A DNA stretch of 64,000 nt from positions 1,178,001-1,242,000 of the forward strand of contig JADJWR010000003.1 of the NCBI GenBank assembly GCA_016716275.1, in the 5' to 3' direction. This DNA is from Burkholderiales bacterium (GTDB lineage: Bacteria > Pseudomonadota > Gammaproteobacteria > Burkholderiales > Burkholderiaceae_F). Below are positions 1-8,792 of the stretch, in pieces (within the stretch, counting starts at the first letter, position 1; the number at the start of each line of letters is the position of its first letter). Under the pieces are notes generated by a model, which was given only the letters and a program-made list of their open reading frames with translations, ran no database searches and had not been told where the DNA came from. Made by a program: the position numbers and the translations under genes.

Positions 1-114
1 TCCGAGGGCAGCAGTCCCATCGTAACCTTGCTGACACTAGCCGACTCCGGCTGCGGTCATCCAGAACTCGCGGTACCGACCGGGGCTCCGCCCGACCCAA
101 ACCCGCCGCCGCGC

Positions 115-396
115 TCAGCCGCGCTTGCGCGCCTTCGCCCGGGCCTGCTTGATTAGACCGGACGCGTTCTGCGGATCGCGCAGCCAGATGCACAACGCCA
201 CCGCCGTGTCGTCATCCAGGGCATCGACGATCTCACGCTGGCGCTCCGGGTGACCACGTTCCTCGACGATCAGGCGTGCGGCCGCCTTGACAGCGTCGGG
301 ATCGACGTTCAAGTCGTCCAGCCGCTTGACCTGCGCGGTGGCGAACGTCCACCGCCCGAACAGTGCGGTGAGTTCCGAATCGATGCTTTCGTTCAT
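115..396 (-). CDS. Hypothetical protein, 93 aa
   Basis: A small reading frame whose family I do not recognise. From the ATG at 396 it encodes a soluble, acidic then basic protein (start MNESIDSEL, end ARAKARKRG) with no signal peptide or membrane segment. The frame stays open to a GTG at 510, but the upstream translation is Arg/Gly-rich and less protein-like, so the ATG is preferred. A weak purine-rich stretch precedes it. The lysine/arginine-rich tail could bind nucleic acid, but that is only a guess. It sits alone at the edge of an eroded region. Confidence 0.45.
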   Translation of the reverse strand: MNESIDSELTALFGRWTFATAQVKRLDDLNVDPDAVKAAARLIVEERGHPERQREIVDALDDDTAVALCIWLRDPQNASGLIKQARAKARKRG

Positions 397-534
397 GGTC
401 TGCTCGAGCTCTCTGACTCGGAGGGCCTGCAACAGGACACGACCCCGCCATTCAATGTAGCCGAATCGCCCGGGCGCCCAGTCCAATTCGGGCCCCGCTC
501 CCGCCTGCACCGCGCCCAGGGCGCCGCCGCGGCG

Positions 535-885
535 CTAGTCCGGCTTCTCGCCGCGGATCATCACCAGCAGCATCTTGAAGCGGCCGACCGGACTGACCGC
601 GTGCGGCACGTTCGCCGGCATGAGCAGCGTTTCGCCCTCGGCAACGCGATGAACCACGCCGCCGAGTGGAATGTCGGCGGCGCCCTCCACGCCGATCACC
701 AGCGCATCGAACGGCGCCGTGTGCTCGCTCAGCCCCTCTCCGCCGTCGAAGGCGAACAGCGTGACGCTGCCGCCGGCATTCTTCACCAGCATGCGGCTGA
801 CGACGGCCTTGTCCTGATACTCGACGAGCTGCCTGAGGTTCTCCACCTTCGGTGCAGCGTCCGACAGCTTCCGCGAACCGCTCAT
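535..885 (-). CDS. Cupin domain protein
   Basis: A 116-residue single-domain cupin, a small beta-barrel fold that usually binds a metal or small ligand in the cytoplasm. Cupin motif 1 is seen as GEGLSEHTAPFDALV (around residues 49-63, His55) and motif 2 as GETLLMPANVPHAV (around 84-97, His95). The start at 885 is chosen because AAGGAGC-type ribosome binding sequence lies nine bases upstream. The open frame reaches 975, but those residues have no cupin similarity. It is a stand-alone gene and nothing in the sequence fixes its ligand. Family assignment is firm; function is unknown. Confidence 0.85.
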   Translation of the reverse strand: MSGSRKLSDAAPKVENLRQLVEYQDKAVVSRMLVKNAGGSVTLFAFDGGEGLSEHTAPFDALVIGVEGAADIPLGGVVHRVAEGETLLMPANVPHAVSPVGRFKMLLVMIRGEKPD

Positions 886-1526
886 GTTGACGTGCTCCTT
901 GTTGTCATGGCGCGCGATGCGGCGCTCCACAAACGCAAAGCCCCGCGATGCGTTCGCAGGGCTTTCCTTCGCCACTCACCGTGACGTATGCCGGCCTGTC
1001 GCTACCGGCTTCAAGGTTGGGGTTTCGGATGATTCATCGATAGGTCTGCCCTCCTCTCACGAGTACAGCCGAGTCAACGGTTCAACAACGCACCCGAACG
1101 AACGCCCTTAGTTGACGCCCTTCTCCATGCCCCGTCAAGTCGTGTCGGCATCGGGATCTGCACCGGCGGGACTGGCGGCCGCTTGCGGCCCGCCGCAGCC
1201 CAGGGACCAGTGGCCAGCGCCGTGCAACCGACCCAAAGCGTAGGTCGGGCAAAATCATCGAAACCGGCCATCGATCTGCAGGCCGAAAGCCGCCATCGGC
1301 TCGGGATCGGCCAGGCTCGTTCCGCTGTGGGTCGTCGCGGGTTCACAAGGTGGCGACTTATCGCCCGATCGACACGCATTACGCGCGTTCGTGCCGGTCT
1401 GGCGACGTTCAACCGTTCGTCGCGCCGCCGGCTCAAGGTCGACGGACCACCCTCCGCGAAGTGGCAGTTTGTCGTCCACTTGGCTCCGAGCGCGAGGTTT
1501 AAGTGTTGGCTGCGTTGCTTCAGTTG
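886..1526. other. Non-coding stretch, no supported gene
   Basis: Apart from the hairpin at 937-965 I see no gene here. Open frames on both strands are Arg/Pro-rich translations typical of GC-rich spacer. The minus-strand frame that continues from the kinase fragment stays open to 1074 but loses any protein-like character after about position 1527. Confidence 0.5.
937..965 (-). terminator. Hairpin upstream of the cupin gene, possible terminator
   Basis: On the minus strand AAAGCCC pairs with GGGCTTT. The stem extends, after one mismatch, through GCG/CGC around a seven-base loop, and is followed by GCGTTTG. It lies about 50 bases before the cupin start, so it could end transcription arriving from the higBA remnants or act in the cupin leader. 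The T-tract is poor, so intrinsic termination is uncertain. Confidence 0.4.
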
Positions 1527-1673
1527 CCGCTTGCAGAACTCATCCGAGGCGACAATGGAATGAAGTTCATGGTCCTGCACGAGCAGCAAGCTGGGTTGAG
1601 TCGCTGCCAACGAGCGAGATAGCGTCGACTTGCCTGCCGCCATCTTTCCGCACATGAAAAGCAGCTTGCCTTT
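1527..1673 (-). pseudogene. Fragment of an AAA/zeta-type P-loop kinase
   Basis: The translation KGKLLFMCGKMAAGKSTLSR matches the N-terminal strand, Walker A loop (GKMAAGKST) and first helix of small ATP-binding kinases of the AAA_33/zeta-toxin type. It is followed by LLLVQDHELHSIV, the expected second strand. Such proteins are normally around 150-200 residues. Here recognisable sequence stops after roughly 45 residues and there is no Walker B or lid region. It is joined in frame to the HigA remnant just upstream, which suggests that a deletion fused two broken genes. Confidence 0.6.
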
Positions 1674-1933
1674 GACAACCGCGTTGGCCGCCTTGACGAG
1701 CGTTGCCAAGGTGGCGGATGGATTGTTGGGATCGAGCAACCGGTCCAACTGGGCGCGGGTCGTGCCCATGCGCCTTGCCATTGCCGTCTTGGTCAGTTGC
1801 TTCGCCTTCATGCCCTGCTCCAGCTGATGGGTGAGCAGGGCGCGCTGACCGCGACAGCCTGAACGGCGTCCAGGATGCCCTCCTCTCGAAGGAACTCGTC
1901 AAAGTCGGAACCGATGTGCGGATTGCGTTTCAT
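1674..1933 (-). pseudogene. higA: HigA-type antitoxin, frameshifted
   Basis: Antitoxin of a HigBA type II module, an XRE-family DNA-binding protein. The start MKRNPHIGSDFDEFLREEG at 1933 is the characteristic N-terminus. The helix-turn-helix half (TKTAMARRMGTTRAQLDRLL) lies in a different frame starting near 1830. Removing two bases, or adding one, near 1842-1850 (GTCAGCGCGCC on the minus strand) restores one continuous protein through ALLTHQLEQGMKAKQ. The C-terminus runs directly into a kinase fragment. The ATG overlaps the higB stop by four bases (ATGA), the usual arrangement. Probably inactive. Confidence 0.7.
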
Positions 1934-2151
1934 GAACTGCTCCGTAACTTCTTCAATCGCTGGCGGGCCAGATCCAGATCGGGCTTGGGCGTCGTCCGCT
2001 CCTTCTTGATGAATCCGTGCAACAGGACCATCTCGCTGCCTTCCAGGACAAACAGCACTCTCGCCAGCCGATTGGCAAGACGTGTCCGCACTTCCCAGAT
2101 ATCGCGGTCGACATGGTCGACCACCGGCATCCCCAGCCGGCCAGCAGGCAT
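1930..2151 (-). pseudogene. higB: HigB-type RNase toxin, N-terminally degenerate
   Basis: C-terminal part of a RelE/HigB-fold mRNA interferase of the phage-derived Gp49-like family. The conserved stretch DIWEVRTRLANRLARVLF, then MVLLHGFIKKERTTPK and the final helix DLDLARQRLKKL are seen. Family members are about 95-115 residues with roughly 35-45 residues before the conserved DIWEVR segment, and the in-frame sequence here before DHVDRD is not recognisable. The toxin N-terminus is therefore probably shifted out of frame upstream. It precedes the frameshifted antitoxin, so both halves of the module look dead. Confidence 0.65.
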
Positions 2152-2634
2152 TGAACGCCGGCTTGATCTCTACCTGCCGACCTCGCCGCGCCCGATCGGG
2201 CTGTGCCAAACGCGCTCTGCGCAAGCCAGTCCTCGAGGGACCGGGTGTCGGCCTACCGGCCACGAGGCTTCTCGGTATAGCGGCCGCTGGATACGGAGGT
2301 AATTCGAAAACGCTCTGCCACGGCCACGATTGTTATGATTCAATGGTTTGATTCGCGACCCAGAAGCATGGAGCGCAGGCGGGCGCTGGCAGCGCCTCTG
2401 AGCGGCTGCTCTGCCGTGATTCACCGGGCATCTACGGCCGGCAACAGCTGGCCGTTCTGCGAAGTCGACGGTCTGCCTGGGGCGGGTCGCCGGCGCACCG
2501 GCCGCGCGCTGGGCGCCGCCTGCCGGTTGTCCTCGCGCTCGGCCGCATCGAGAGTTCCGCCTGGTCGAAGACCTGCTGATCCGCCGGCCGCAAGCCGGTG
2601 CCGAATCGCTCGTTCGGTTGCTCTGCGTGTCGCG
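2152..2634. other. Non-coding stretch
   Basis: Roughly 480 bases between the higB remnant and the next gene. Residual out-of-frame HigB N-terminal sequence may lie at its left end. I see no credible gene, RNA or terminal inverted repeat. Confidence 0.45.
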
Positions 2635-3045
2635 TCAGCGACCGGGCAGCGCCACCTCGACGACCATGCCGCCGTAGCCGTGCTTCTGATCGCGCGCCTC
2701 GACCGACACGCTCTTCACGGCCAGCGGGATCCTCACCGAGTACAGGTCTCTGGTAAACGGTTGCTCGTCCTGGTGATCGTGGAGCAGCTTGCGCTCGCCG
2801 AGCACCTGGTTGCCGAGCGTTTTGACGCGGAATCCATCGGCATAGCGCCGGGGGGTGTCGTACGGTGACGAGATCGTCACGTCGAAGTCGAACACATCCG
2901 GCCCAGACGACCGCACCTTGACCGCCACCACGTCGGGGAACCGCTGCTCGCTACCGACAGCCGGCGGCAGGTAGACCAGGAAGCCTGCGGTCGCCAGGGC
3001 CAGAAGCGCCCGGCGGCGCGGAATGCACGGCGCGTCACCTTTCAT
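2635..3045 (-). CDS. Conserved exported protein of unknown function
   Basis: From the ATG at 3045 this encodes about 136 residues. A basic N-terminus (PRRRALLALATAGFLVYLPP) looks like a Sec- or Tat-type export signal. The mature part is beta-rich, with strands such as FDFDVTISSPYDTPRRYADG, a His-containing segment LLHDHQDEQPFTRDL, and a Gly-rich end (GYGGMVVEV). I recall similar conserved proteins of unknown function in proteobacteria, with the DFDVTxSSPYDTP and LLHDHxDEQPFTR segments. The reading frame is open further upstream to 3234, but that part is Arg-rich and overlaps the next gene. Probably periplasmic. No function can be assigned. Confidence 0.7.
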   Translation of the reverse strand: MKGDAPCIPRRRALLALATAGFLVYLPPAVGSEQRFPDVVAVKVRSSGPDVFDFDVTISSPYDTPRRYADGFRVKTLGNQVLGERKLLHDHQDEQPFTRDLYSVRIPLAVKSVSVEARDQKHGYGGMVVEVALPGR

Positions 3046-3182
3046 CTGCGGCATCCTGCAAATGGAGTCGTCTGAACTGGTCGTTCGCCGCTGCCGCAAG
3101 CTGACGCACATCCTTCCTGCGACGCGCGCCGTGCCGGGAGACCGAGTATCGGGAAGATCGGCTCGTCGCACGCCCGCCGGCG

Positions 3183-4241
3183 TCACGCGCCACCTGCCCT
3201 GCGTGCGCCCAGTCCGAGTGCGCTGCGCAGCCACGCGAGCCGGCTGCCGCCTGCGGCTGCTTCGCCCTTCTTCCCGGCGACCGGCGACTCGGGTTCACTG
3301 AGCGCGGCGCGACCGGTCGATTCGCGCCCCAGGGGCGGCGCAAGGAGCCCCAGCGACCAGCAGGCATTGACGAAGTTGGTCGCCGTCTCGACCCGTACGC
3401 CGGCACGTTCGGCCAGTTCGCCGACAGCCAGCGCATCGGCCTTGAGCAGCGAGGCCAGGCGCACGTCGGCGCGATAGTGCGGCAGGCGGCTGAAGTCAGG
3501 CCAGCGCGACAGCCGGTACGGCGTGGCTGCGTCGAGCTCCGGCCTCAGCTGGCCGTTGGATCCGGCCAGCCAGTAGATCCACTCCAGCTTGGTCAGCGGA
3601 TAGAACTTGCGCTGCTTGCCGAGCAGTTCCTTTCTCTCCCTGTCGCTGAGCGTCAGCACCATCACCTGTGCATTCGTCCGGATCAGGCCGGCGATCTCGG
3701 ACGAATCCAGTCGGGAAGTGAATCCCAGGTCCTGCACGACGGAGAAGATCCGCGACTGATTCAGGTTCATCACGGTCGCCGCCGCCGACCGGCCCTGCAG
3801 CGCCCAGCGAACGGCGGCGCGCATCGAGGTCTGGATGGCGCGGTTCTCGGCTGATTCCTTGTCGGCGCCGTGCGCAACGATCGTCGTCTCGGCATTGCCG
3901 CCGTCGCGCCGCGCCAGTTCCGCCTGAGCCTTGTGCAGAACCTCGATCAGGCCCGAGCTGTTCAGCGGGCGCCGCACGGCGCTGAAGGCGTTCGCCGGTG
4001 GCGGTGTCGCCTCCTCGAAGACGACATACAGGGTGCCCGGTCGGGCAGCGCCGGTGCGATTCAGTTCGTCGAGCGATGCGGCGTCGAGGATGACCACGTC
4101 GCTGGTGGCCGGCTCGCCCATTTTCCAGTGGTCGCCGAGCATCGGCAACAGCAGGCCGAGCATCGACTCGACCGCGACCCCGACATTTCTGGGCTGTCCC
4201 TGAACGGCGAGCGAATAGGCGGGCATCGGTTCGTCTTGCAT
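3183..4241 (-). CDS. Receiver-like protein with C-terminal helical domain, function unknown
   Basis: A 352-residue protein. The first 110 residues resemble a degenerate response-regulator receiver (VVILDAASLDEL, then LYVVFEE, then RRPLNSSGLIEVLHKAQ). They lack a clear acidic pocket and phosphoacceptor context, so phosphorylation is doubtful. A linker follows, then a domain with YPLTKLEWIYWLAG, LPHYRADVRLASLLKADALAVGEL and ETATNFVNACWSLGLL, which looks like a winged-helix or helical bundle. The tail (residues about 310-352) is low-complexity. I do not recognise a named family. A role in signalling or surface regulation is only an inference from the receiver-like fold. Confidence 0.7.
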   Translation of the reverse strand: MQDEPMPAYSLAVQGQPRNVGVAVESMLGLLLPMLGDHWKMGEPATSDVVILDAASLDELNRTGAARPGTLYVVFEEATPPPANAFSAVRRPLNSSGLIEVLHKAQAELARRDGGNAETTIVAHGADKESAENRAIQTSMRAAVRWALQGRSAAATVMNLNQSRIFSVVQDLGFTSRLDSSEIAGLIRTNAQVMVLTLSDRERKELLGKQRKFYPLTKLEWIYWLAGSNGQLRPELDAATPYRLSRWPDFSRLPHYRADVRLASLLKADALAVGELAERAGVRVETATNFVNACWSLGLLAPPLGRESTGRAALSEPESPVAGKKGEAAAGGSRLAWLRSALGLGARRAGGA

Positions 4242-4358
4242 GCGAGAAAGCGCGTCCCAGTCTAGTTCGCATGCCCGCCGGCCGACTAAGTCGGATTCAT
4301 TAGGACCAATCGCAGAATCGCTGGCGGCGGCCGCCGCGGCGGCCGCCGTCGCCGGACC

Positions 4359-5210
4359 TCAGCCGTAGCTGTAGAAGCCCCGCCCGGTCTTGCGGCCGAG
4401 ATAGCCGGCCTCGACCATCTCGACCAGCAGCGGCGCCGGCCGGTACTTGGAGTCCTTGAAGCCTTCGTACAGCACCTGCATCACCGCCAGCTGCACGTCG
4501 ACGCCGATCAGGTCGCACAGCGCGAGCGGGCCGATCGGGTGGTTGCAGCCGAGCTTCATCGCATCGTCGATTTCCTGCGCCGTCGCCAGTCCCTCCGACA
4601 GCGCAAAGATCGCCTCGTTGATCATCGGGCAGAGCATCCGGTTCACCACGAAGCCGGGCGAGTTCTTCACCTGCACCGGCGTCTTGCCGAGCTGCCTGGC
4701 GACCGCTTCGACCGCCGCGTAAGTCTCGTTGGCGGTCGCCAGCCCGCGGATCAGCTCGACCAGCTGCATCACCGGCACCGGATTGAAGAAGTGCATGCCG
4801 ATCACCTTGTCCGGCCGCCTGGTCGCCGCGGCGAGCCGGGTGATCGAGATCGACGACGTGTTCGAGGCGATGATCGCCCCGGGTTTGGCCAGGCCGTCGA
4901 GCGAGGCGAACAGCTTCAGCTTCAGCTCGAGGTTTTCCGTCGCCGCCTCGATGACGAGGTCGCAGTCCTTCAGCGCCGCGGTGTCGGTGGAAGTGCCGAC
5001 GAGCGACATCGCCCGCGCCTTGGCCTCGGCAGCGAGCTTGTCCTTCTTCACCAGCCGCTCGAAGCTGCCGTCGATCGCCTTCAGCCCGCGGTCGACCGCC
5101 GCCTGCGCGATGTCGGTCATCACGACCGGAATGCCGGCCAATGCGCAGGCCTGCGCGATACCGTTGCCCATCGTGCCGGCGCCGACCACGCCGATCTGCT
5201 TGATGCTCAT
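4359..5210 (-). CDS. 3-hydroxybutyryl-CoA dehydrogenase
   Basis: Cytoplasmic NAD-dependent oxidation of 3-hydroxyacyl-CoA to 3-oxoacyl-CoA, or the reverse, in short-chain fatty acid, aromatic acid or PHB metabolism. The 283-residue length is standard. The Rossmann motif VVGAGTMGNG is at residues 8-17, EAATENLELK at 88-97, the substrate-loop SNTSS at 116-120 and the catalytic His140 in MHFFNPVPVM. The C-terminal dimer domain ends GYLGRKTGRGFYSYG, as in PaaH/Hbd proteins. It is monocistronic with no beta-oxidation partners alongside, so the pathway cannot be fixed. The start at 5210 is the only sensible one. Confidence 0.95.
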   Translation of the reverse strand: MSIKQIGVVGAGTMGNGIAQACALAGIPVVMTDIAQAAVDRGLKAIDGSFERLVKKDKLAAEAKARAMSLVGTSTDTAALKDCDLVIEAATENLELKLKLFASLDGLAKPGAIIASNTSSISITRLAAATRRPDKVIGMHFFNPVPVMQLVELIRGLATANETYAAVEAVARQLGKTPVQVKNSPGFVVNRMLCPMINEAIFALSEGLATAQEIDDAMKLGCNHPIGPLALCDLIGVDVQLAVMQVLYEGFKDSKYRPAPLLVEMVEAGYLGRKTGRGFYSYG

Positions 5211-5343
5211 CCTGGATGCCTTCGAGAGGTTGGGGAAAAAGCCGATTCTCGCGCAATCGGCTGCGTGCCGCGGCCTCGCCGGGCGTGACCCTTCCTTTCG
5301 CCAGGACGCGGCGGCGCTCGGCCCGGAGAGCGCCGCTACGCTG

Positions 5344-6552
5344 CTACGGCGCCAGCGTCAACGTCCGACCGGTGTCGTCGCCGGTTGTCAGGTCGATGCC
5401 GATCGACTGTGCGACCTTGCCCGGCGCTGCGGCCTCCAGCAGGTACAGGCCGGCCGATGCCGTCTCGCTCGAAAAGCTCAGCGACGTCGCGCCGGCGACG
5501 TAGGTCGTCCTGACCGGCGCGGCGATCGGCAGCGAAAAGCCGTAGGCACCGGTGTCGGCGTCCACCGGGCGGCTGACGATCTCCACCTCGGTGGCGCCGA
5601 TCTGCTGCAGCACGCTGACCGTGGCGCTGGCGAGCAGGCTCGACTCGGTCGTCAGCACGATGCCCGAGGCGGTGCGCATCGCGCTCGCCGGCGGGTCGAA
5701 CCTGGCGGTCGCCGGGTTGACGACCGTGACCGCGGTGCCGCTCACCGGCACGCCGGTCATGACGGCGGTGGCCCAACCATCGGCAGCAACGACGAGGTCG
5801 TAGACGCCAACCGGCACCTGCGTCAGCAGGAAGCGGCCGTTCGAGGCCGGCACGGTGCCGCGGACGACGACACCGTCCTTCTGCAACGTGACCGACGTCG
5901 TGCCCAGCGCGATCGCGCCCGCCACGTAGCCCTCGACGGCCTGGCTTGCGTTGCTCACCCTCGGCAGGACCGACAGCACCGGCTTGAGCAGGTGGCGGCC
6001 CGACTGGCCGGCGCGCACCACCGATCTGCAGGCGTCGAAGTCGATCACGAAGTCGGCCAGCTGGCCTGCGGCAACGTCGATATTGACGTTCATCTTCAGT
6101 CCGGTCTGCTGGCCACTCGGCGTCTGCAGCGCCCTCTCGGTTGCGCCCGCCGGAACCACCGAGTTCGCCATGCCGGCGGCGGACGTGTTGGCTGCCAGCA
6201 CCAGCCGCATCTGCATATACCGGCCAGCCGGCAACGAGGTGCTACCCAGTTCCTCCAGCACGCCGTTGGTCAGCGTGAGCAGGTCGACCCGCTTCGGCGG
6301 GGTCAGCACGATCTCGAACCAGCCGCCGTCGCCGTCGCCCGCTGTCGAGCTGGCGTGAACCCGGACTCGCTCGATCGTGACATTGACCTGCTCGTAGCCG
6401 CACGCCGGCGCGTCGGTCAGCGCCAGTCGCAGGGTTCCGGCTCCCGCGCTGGTGCCGCCCGGTGCTTCCCCGCCTCCGCCGCAGGCGGCGACAATCATGG
6501 CCGCGGCGGACACAACGACGCCTCGCAGAGATGGCAGCAGGATCGACTTCAT
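5344..6552 (-). CDS. DUF4382 lipoprotein with carboxypeptidase-regulatory-like repeats
   Basis: A 402-residue predicted lipoprotein. The signal peptide ends in a lipobox MIVAAC with Cys24, followed by a flexible Gly-rich stretch. Residues about 37-180 fit DUF4382 (LRLALTDAP at the start, VTIERVRVH, then KMNVNIDVAAGQLADFVIDF). The C-terminal half has beta-sandwich repeats (VEGYVAGAIALGTTSVTLQK, GVYDLVVAADGW) like CarboxypepD_reg domains. It is likely anchored in the outer membrane or periplasm. GGAGAG-type ribosome binding sequence precedes the ATG at 6552, which is preferred over the longer frame from 6612. Function is unknown. Confidence 0.85.
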   Translation of the reverse strand: MKSILLPSLRGVVVSAAAMIVAACGGGGEAPGGTSAGAGTLRLALTDAPACGYEQVNVTIERVRVHASSTAGDGDGGWFEIVLTPPKRVDLLTLTNGVLEELGSTSLPAGRYMQMRLVLAANTSAAGMANSVVPAGATERALQTPSGQQTGLKMNVNIDVAAGQLADFVIDFDACRSVVRAGQSGRHLLKPVLSVLPRVSNASQAVEGYVAGAIALGTTSVTLQKDGVVVRGTVPASNGRFLLTQVPVGVYDLVVAADGWATAVMTGVPVSGTAVTVVNPATARFDPPASAMRTASGIVLTTESSLLASATVSVLQQIGATEVEIVSRPVDADTGAYGFSLPIAAPVRTTYVAGATSLSFSSETASAGLYLLEAAAPGKVAQSIGIDLTTGDDTGRTLTLAP

Positions 6553-6831
6553 CGCGCTCTCCAGGTGATTGCTCTGGGCCTGCGCCCGGCGGCCGGCAGC
6601 AGGCCACGCCACGCGCGCAGCCGCCTCGCGGCATGGTACGGATTCCCCTGGTCCAGTGTTCAGTCGCTGCGCGCGACCGGCAACTGACCGAATGGTCTAG
6701 CCGGCAGACGCCACTGCCGCCAAGGACACCGCCGCGGCTCGGTCCGGCTGCTTCGACGACGCCGGCGGCAGCGGTTGATGGCGCCGGGCAGTGACAGACT
6801 CGACGCTTGTACTCGCCGGCCGGCAACCCGG

Positions 6832-8085
6832 ATGCGATTGCTGATCCGCAGCTTCGTCCTCGTGCTCGCCGCGCTGCCGCTGGCGGCGTTGGCGCTGCTC
6901 GCCCTGTCTGTGCAGGACCGCCCGCTGGTGTCCGGCGTGCCGCAGCCGGCGGCGCACGACATCGCGCGGGCAAAGGGCCTGTTCAGGAGCCAGGATCCAC
7001 GGCGGGGCGGACGAAGCGGCCTGCGCACTTTGTCGGTCGACGAGCAGGATCTTTCGCTGGTTGCCAACTACGCGGCCAGCCAGCTGGGCCAGGGCGCCGC
7101 GATCGTCGCGATGCACGGCGGCGTGGCAACCTTGCAGGCGAGCGTCGCGGCACCCGCAAACCCGTTCGGCCGCTACCTGAACGTCGTGGCCGAGTTCCGT
7201 GAGGCCCAGGCCATGCCGACGCTCGACCGGCTGTCGATCGGCAGCCTGCCCGTGCCCAGGCCGATCGCCGAGCGCCTGCTGCGCGTTGCCTTGCGCAGGC
7301 TCGCCGTGATCGACATCGACGAGTTGTCCGCCATGCTGCAGTCGGTGCGCTTCGGCGACGGCAGGATGACCGTCGTCTACCGCTGGTCCGACGAGGCGGC
7401 CGAGCTGGCGCGCGGCGTGCTCGTCGCGCCGGAAGACCAGCAGCGGTTGCTCGCCTACCAGGCGCGCCTCGCCGACACCGTGGCACGGGCACCGCGCGCG
7501 CTGAGCCTCGCCTCGCTGATGGCGCCGCTGTTCGGCCTCGCGGTGCAGCGGGGTGCCGCCGGCGACCCGCTGCGCGAGAACCGCGCCGCCATCGTCGTGC
7601 TGGCGCTGTACGTGACCGGCAAACCGCTCGACCGCCTCCTGACCGTGCAGCCGGGCGGACCAAGGCCCGCCAGGCGCGCCGTTACGCTGGCCGGCCGCAC
7701 CGACTTCCCGATGCACTTCCTCGTCTCCGCCGCCATCGCTGCGGAGGCCGGAAGCCCGCTTGCCGATGCGGTCGGGCTGCACAAGGAGATCGAGGACGCG
7801 CGCGGCGGCAGCGGCTTCTCCTTCAGCGACGTCGGCGCCAACCGCGCCGGCACGCGCTTCGGCGAGGCGGCCGTGCAGTCGCCGCGCAGGGCGCGCGAAC
7901 TGGCGCAGGCGGTCGCCGCCGGCGTTGCCGAAGCCGACCTGATGCCCGACGTGTCGGACCTTCCCGAGTTCATCGCCGACGCCGAGTTCAGGCGCCGCTT
8001 CGGCGGCGTGGATGGCGCCGGCTACGAGAAGCTGATCGCCACCATCGAGCAGCGCATCGACGCGCTGCCGCTTCTGCGCCGCTGA
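6832..8085 (+). CDS. Conserved membrane-anchored or exported protein, unknown function
   Basis: From the ATG at 6832 this encodes 417 residues. A single hydrophobic segment (residues about 5-26) could be an uncleaved anchor or signal peptide, and the rest appears soluble and periplasmic. Conserved-looking parts are TLSVDEQDLSLVANYAASQL, a YVTGKPLDRLL segment and FSFSDVGANRAGTRFGEAAV near the C-terminus. The combination is of a kind found in proteobacterial proteins of unknown function. I do not recognise catalytic motifs. It is a single gene on the plus strand, facing convergent minus-strand genes. The frame is open upstream to 6775 without a better start. Confidence 0.75.
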   Translation: MRLLIRSFVLVLAALPLAALALLALSVQDRPLVSGVPQPAAHDIARAKGLFRSQDPRRGGRSGLRTLSVDEQDLSLVANYAASQLGQGAAIVAMHGGVATLQASVAAPANPFGRYLNVVAEFREAQAMPTLDRLSIGSLPVPRPIAERLLRVALRRLAVIDIDELSAMLQSVRFGDGRMTVVYRWSDEAAELARGVLVAPEDQQRLLAYQARLADTVARAPRALSLASLMAPLFGLAVQRGAAGDPLRENRAAIVVLALYVTGKPLDRLLTVQPGGPRPARRAVTLAGRTDFPMHFLVSAAIAAEAGSPLADAVGLHKEIEDARGGSGFSFSDVGANRAGTRFGEAAVQSPRRARELAQAVAAGVAEADLMPDVSDLPEFIADAEFRRRFGGVDGAGYEKLIATIEQRIDALPLLRR

Positions 8086-8118
8086 CGCCGGCGGGTCCGG
8101 CGACCGCCCGCAATCGCC

Positions 8119-8769
8119 TCATGACTGCCGATCGGGCGCCGCCGCTGGCGCCGCCACCGCCGTGCCCCAGTAGTTATAGGTGAGCGGGCGCGGGCCCGGC
8201 AGGTACATCTGCTGCATGTCGTCGGAGCGAAAACCCGCCTGCGCCAGCAGGCGGGGAATGTCGCGATCGAGGTGACAGCCGCCGGCGAGCGTCGACCACA
8301 GCGGTGTCAGCCGCTCCTGCCAGCGCCGGACCCGCGCGTCCGGCGCGCGCCCGTGCTCGCAGAAGATCAGCCTGCCGCCGGGCCTGAGCACGCGCCGCAT
8401 CTCCTTCAGCGCCGACAGCGGATCGCCGATCGTGCACAGCGAGTAGGTGACCAGCACGGTGTCGAAGCTGCCGTCGTCGTAAGGAATGCGCTCTGCCGAC
8501 AGGCCGACCAGTTCGACCTCGATGGCCGCCCGCCGGCTGCGCCGGCGCGCCTGCGGATGCATCTCCAGTCCCGGGTCGAGGCCGACAAGCCGCTCGATCC
8601 TCGCCTTGTCGTAGTGCTCGAGGTTCAAGCCGGTGCCGATGCCGATCTCGAGCACCCGGCCCTTCGCCAAGGGCACCACCTTGCGCCGCTGCCGCCGCAC
8701 CGGGCGGACGCTGCAGGCGAGATCGACCAGCCACGGCAGGACGTGCCGCTCGTACCACTTCCAGCTCAT
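8119..8769 (-). CDS. Class I SAM-dependent methyltransferase
   Basis: A 216-residue UbiE/Methyltransf_11-type enzyme. The SAM-binding glycine loop VLEIGIGTGLNLEHY lies at residues about 39-53. The acidic residue after beta-2 is in GLDPGLEMH, motif II/III is DDGSFDTVLVTYSLCTI, and MRRVLRPGGRLIFCEHG is the typical post-motif. The N-terminus MSWKWYERHVLPWLVDLACS matches the small methyltransferases often annotated as phospholipid or quinone methylases. The substrate cannot be read from the sequence. It lies just downstream of an acyltransferase gene on the same strand with a 23-base gap, so the two may be cotranscribed. Confidence 0.9.
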   Translation of the reverse strand: MSWKWYERHVLPWLVDLACSVRPVRRQRRKVVPLAKGRVLEIGIGTGLNLEHYDKARIERLVGLDPGLEMHPQARRRSRRAAIEVELVGLSAERIPYDDGSFDTVLVTYSLCTIGDPLSALKEMRRVLRPGGRLIFCEHGRAPDARVRRWQERLTPLWSTLAGGCHLDRDIPRLLAQAGFRSDDMQQMYLPGPRPLTYNYWGTAVAAPAAAPDRQS

Positions 8770-8792
8770 CGTGTGCCGTGCGGCGCTGCTGT

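Noticed and set aside
980..1060. TPP-riboswitch-like phrase (ACCTTGAA and CCGGC) upstream of the cupin
   Set aside because: The mandatory CTGAGA block and helix pairings are missing and no thiamine gene follows.
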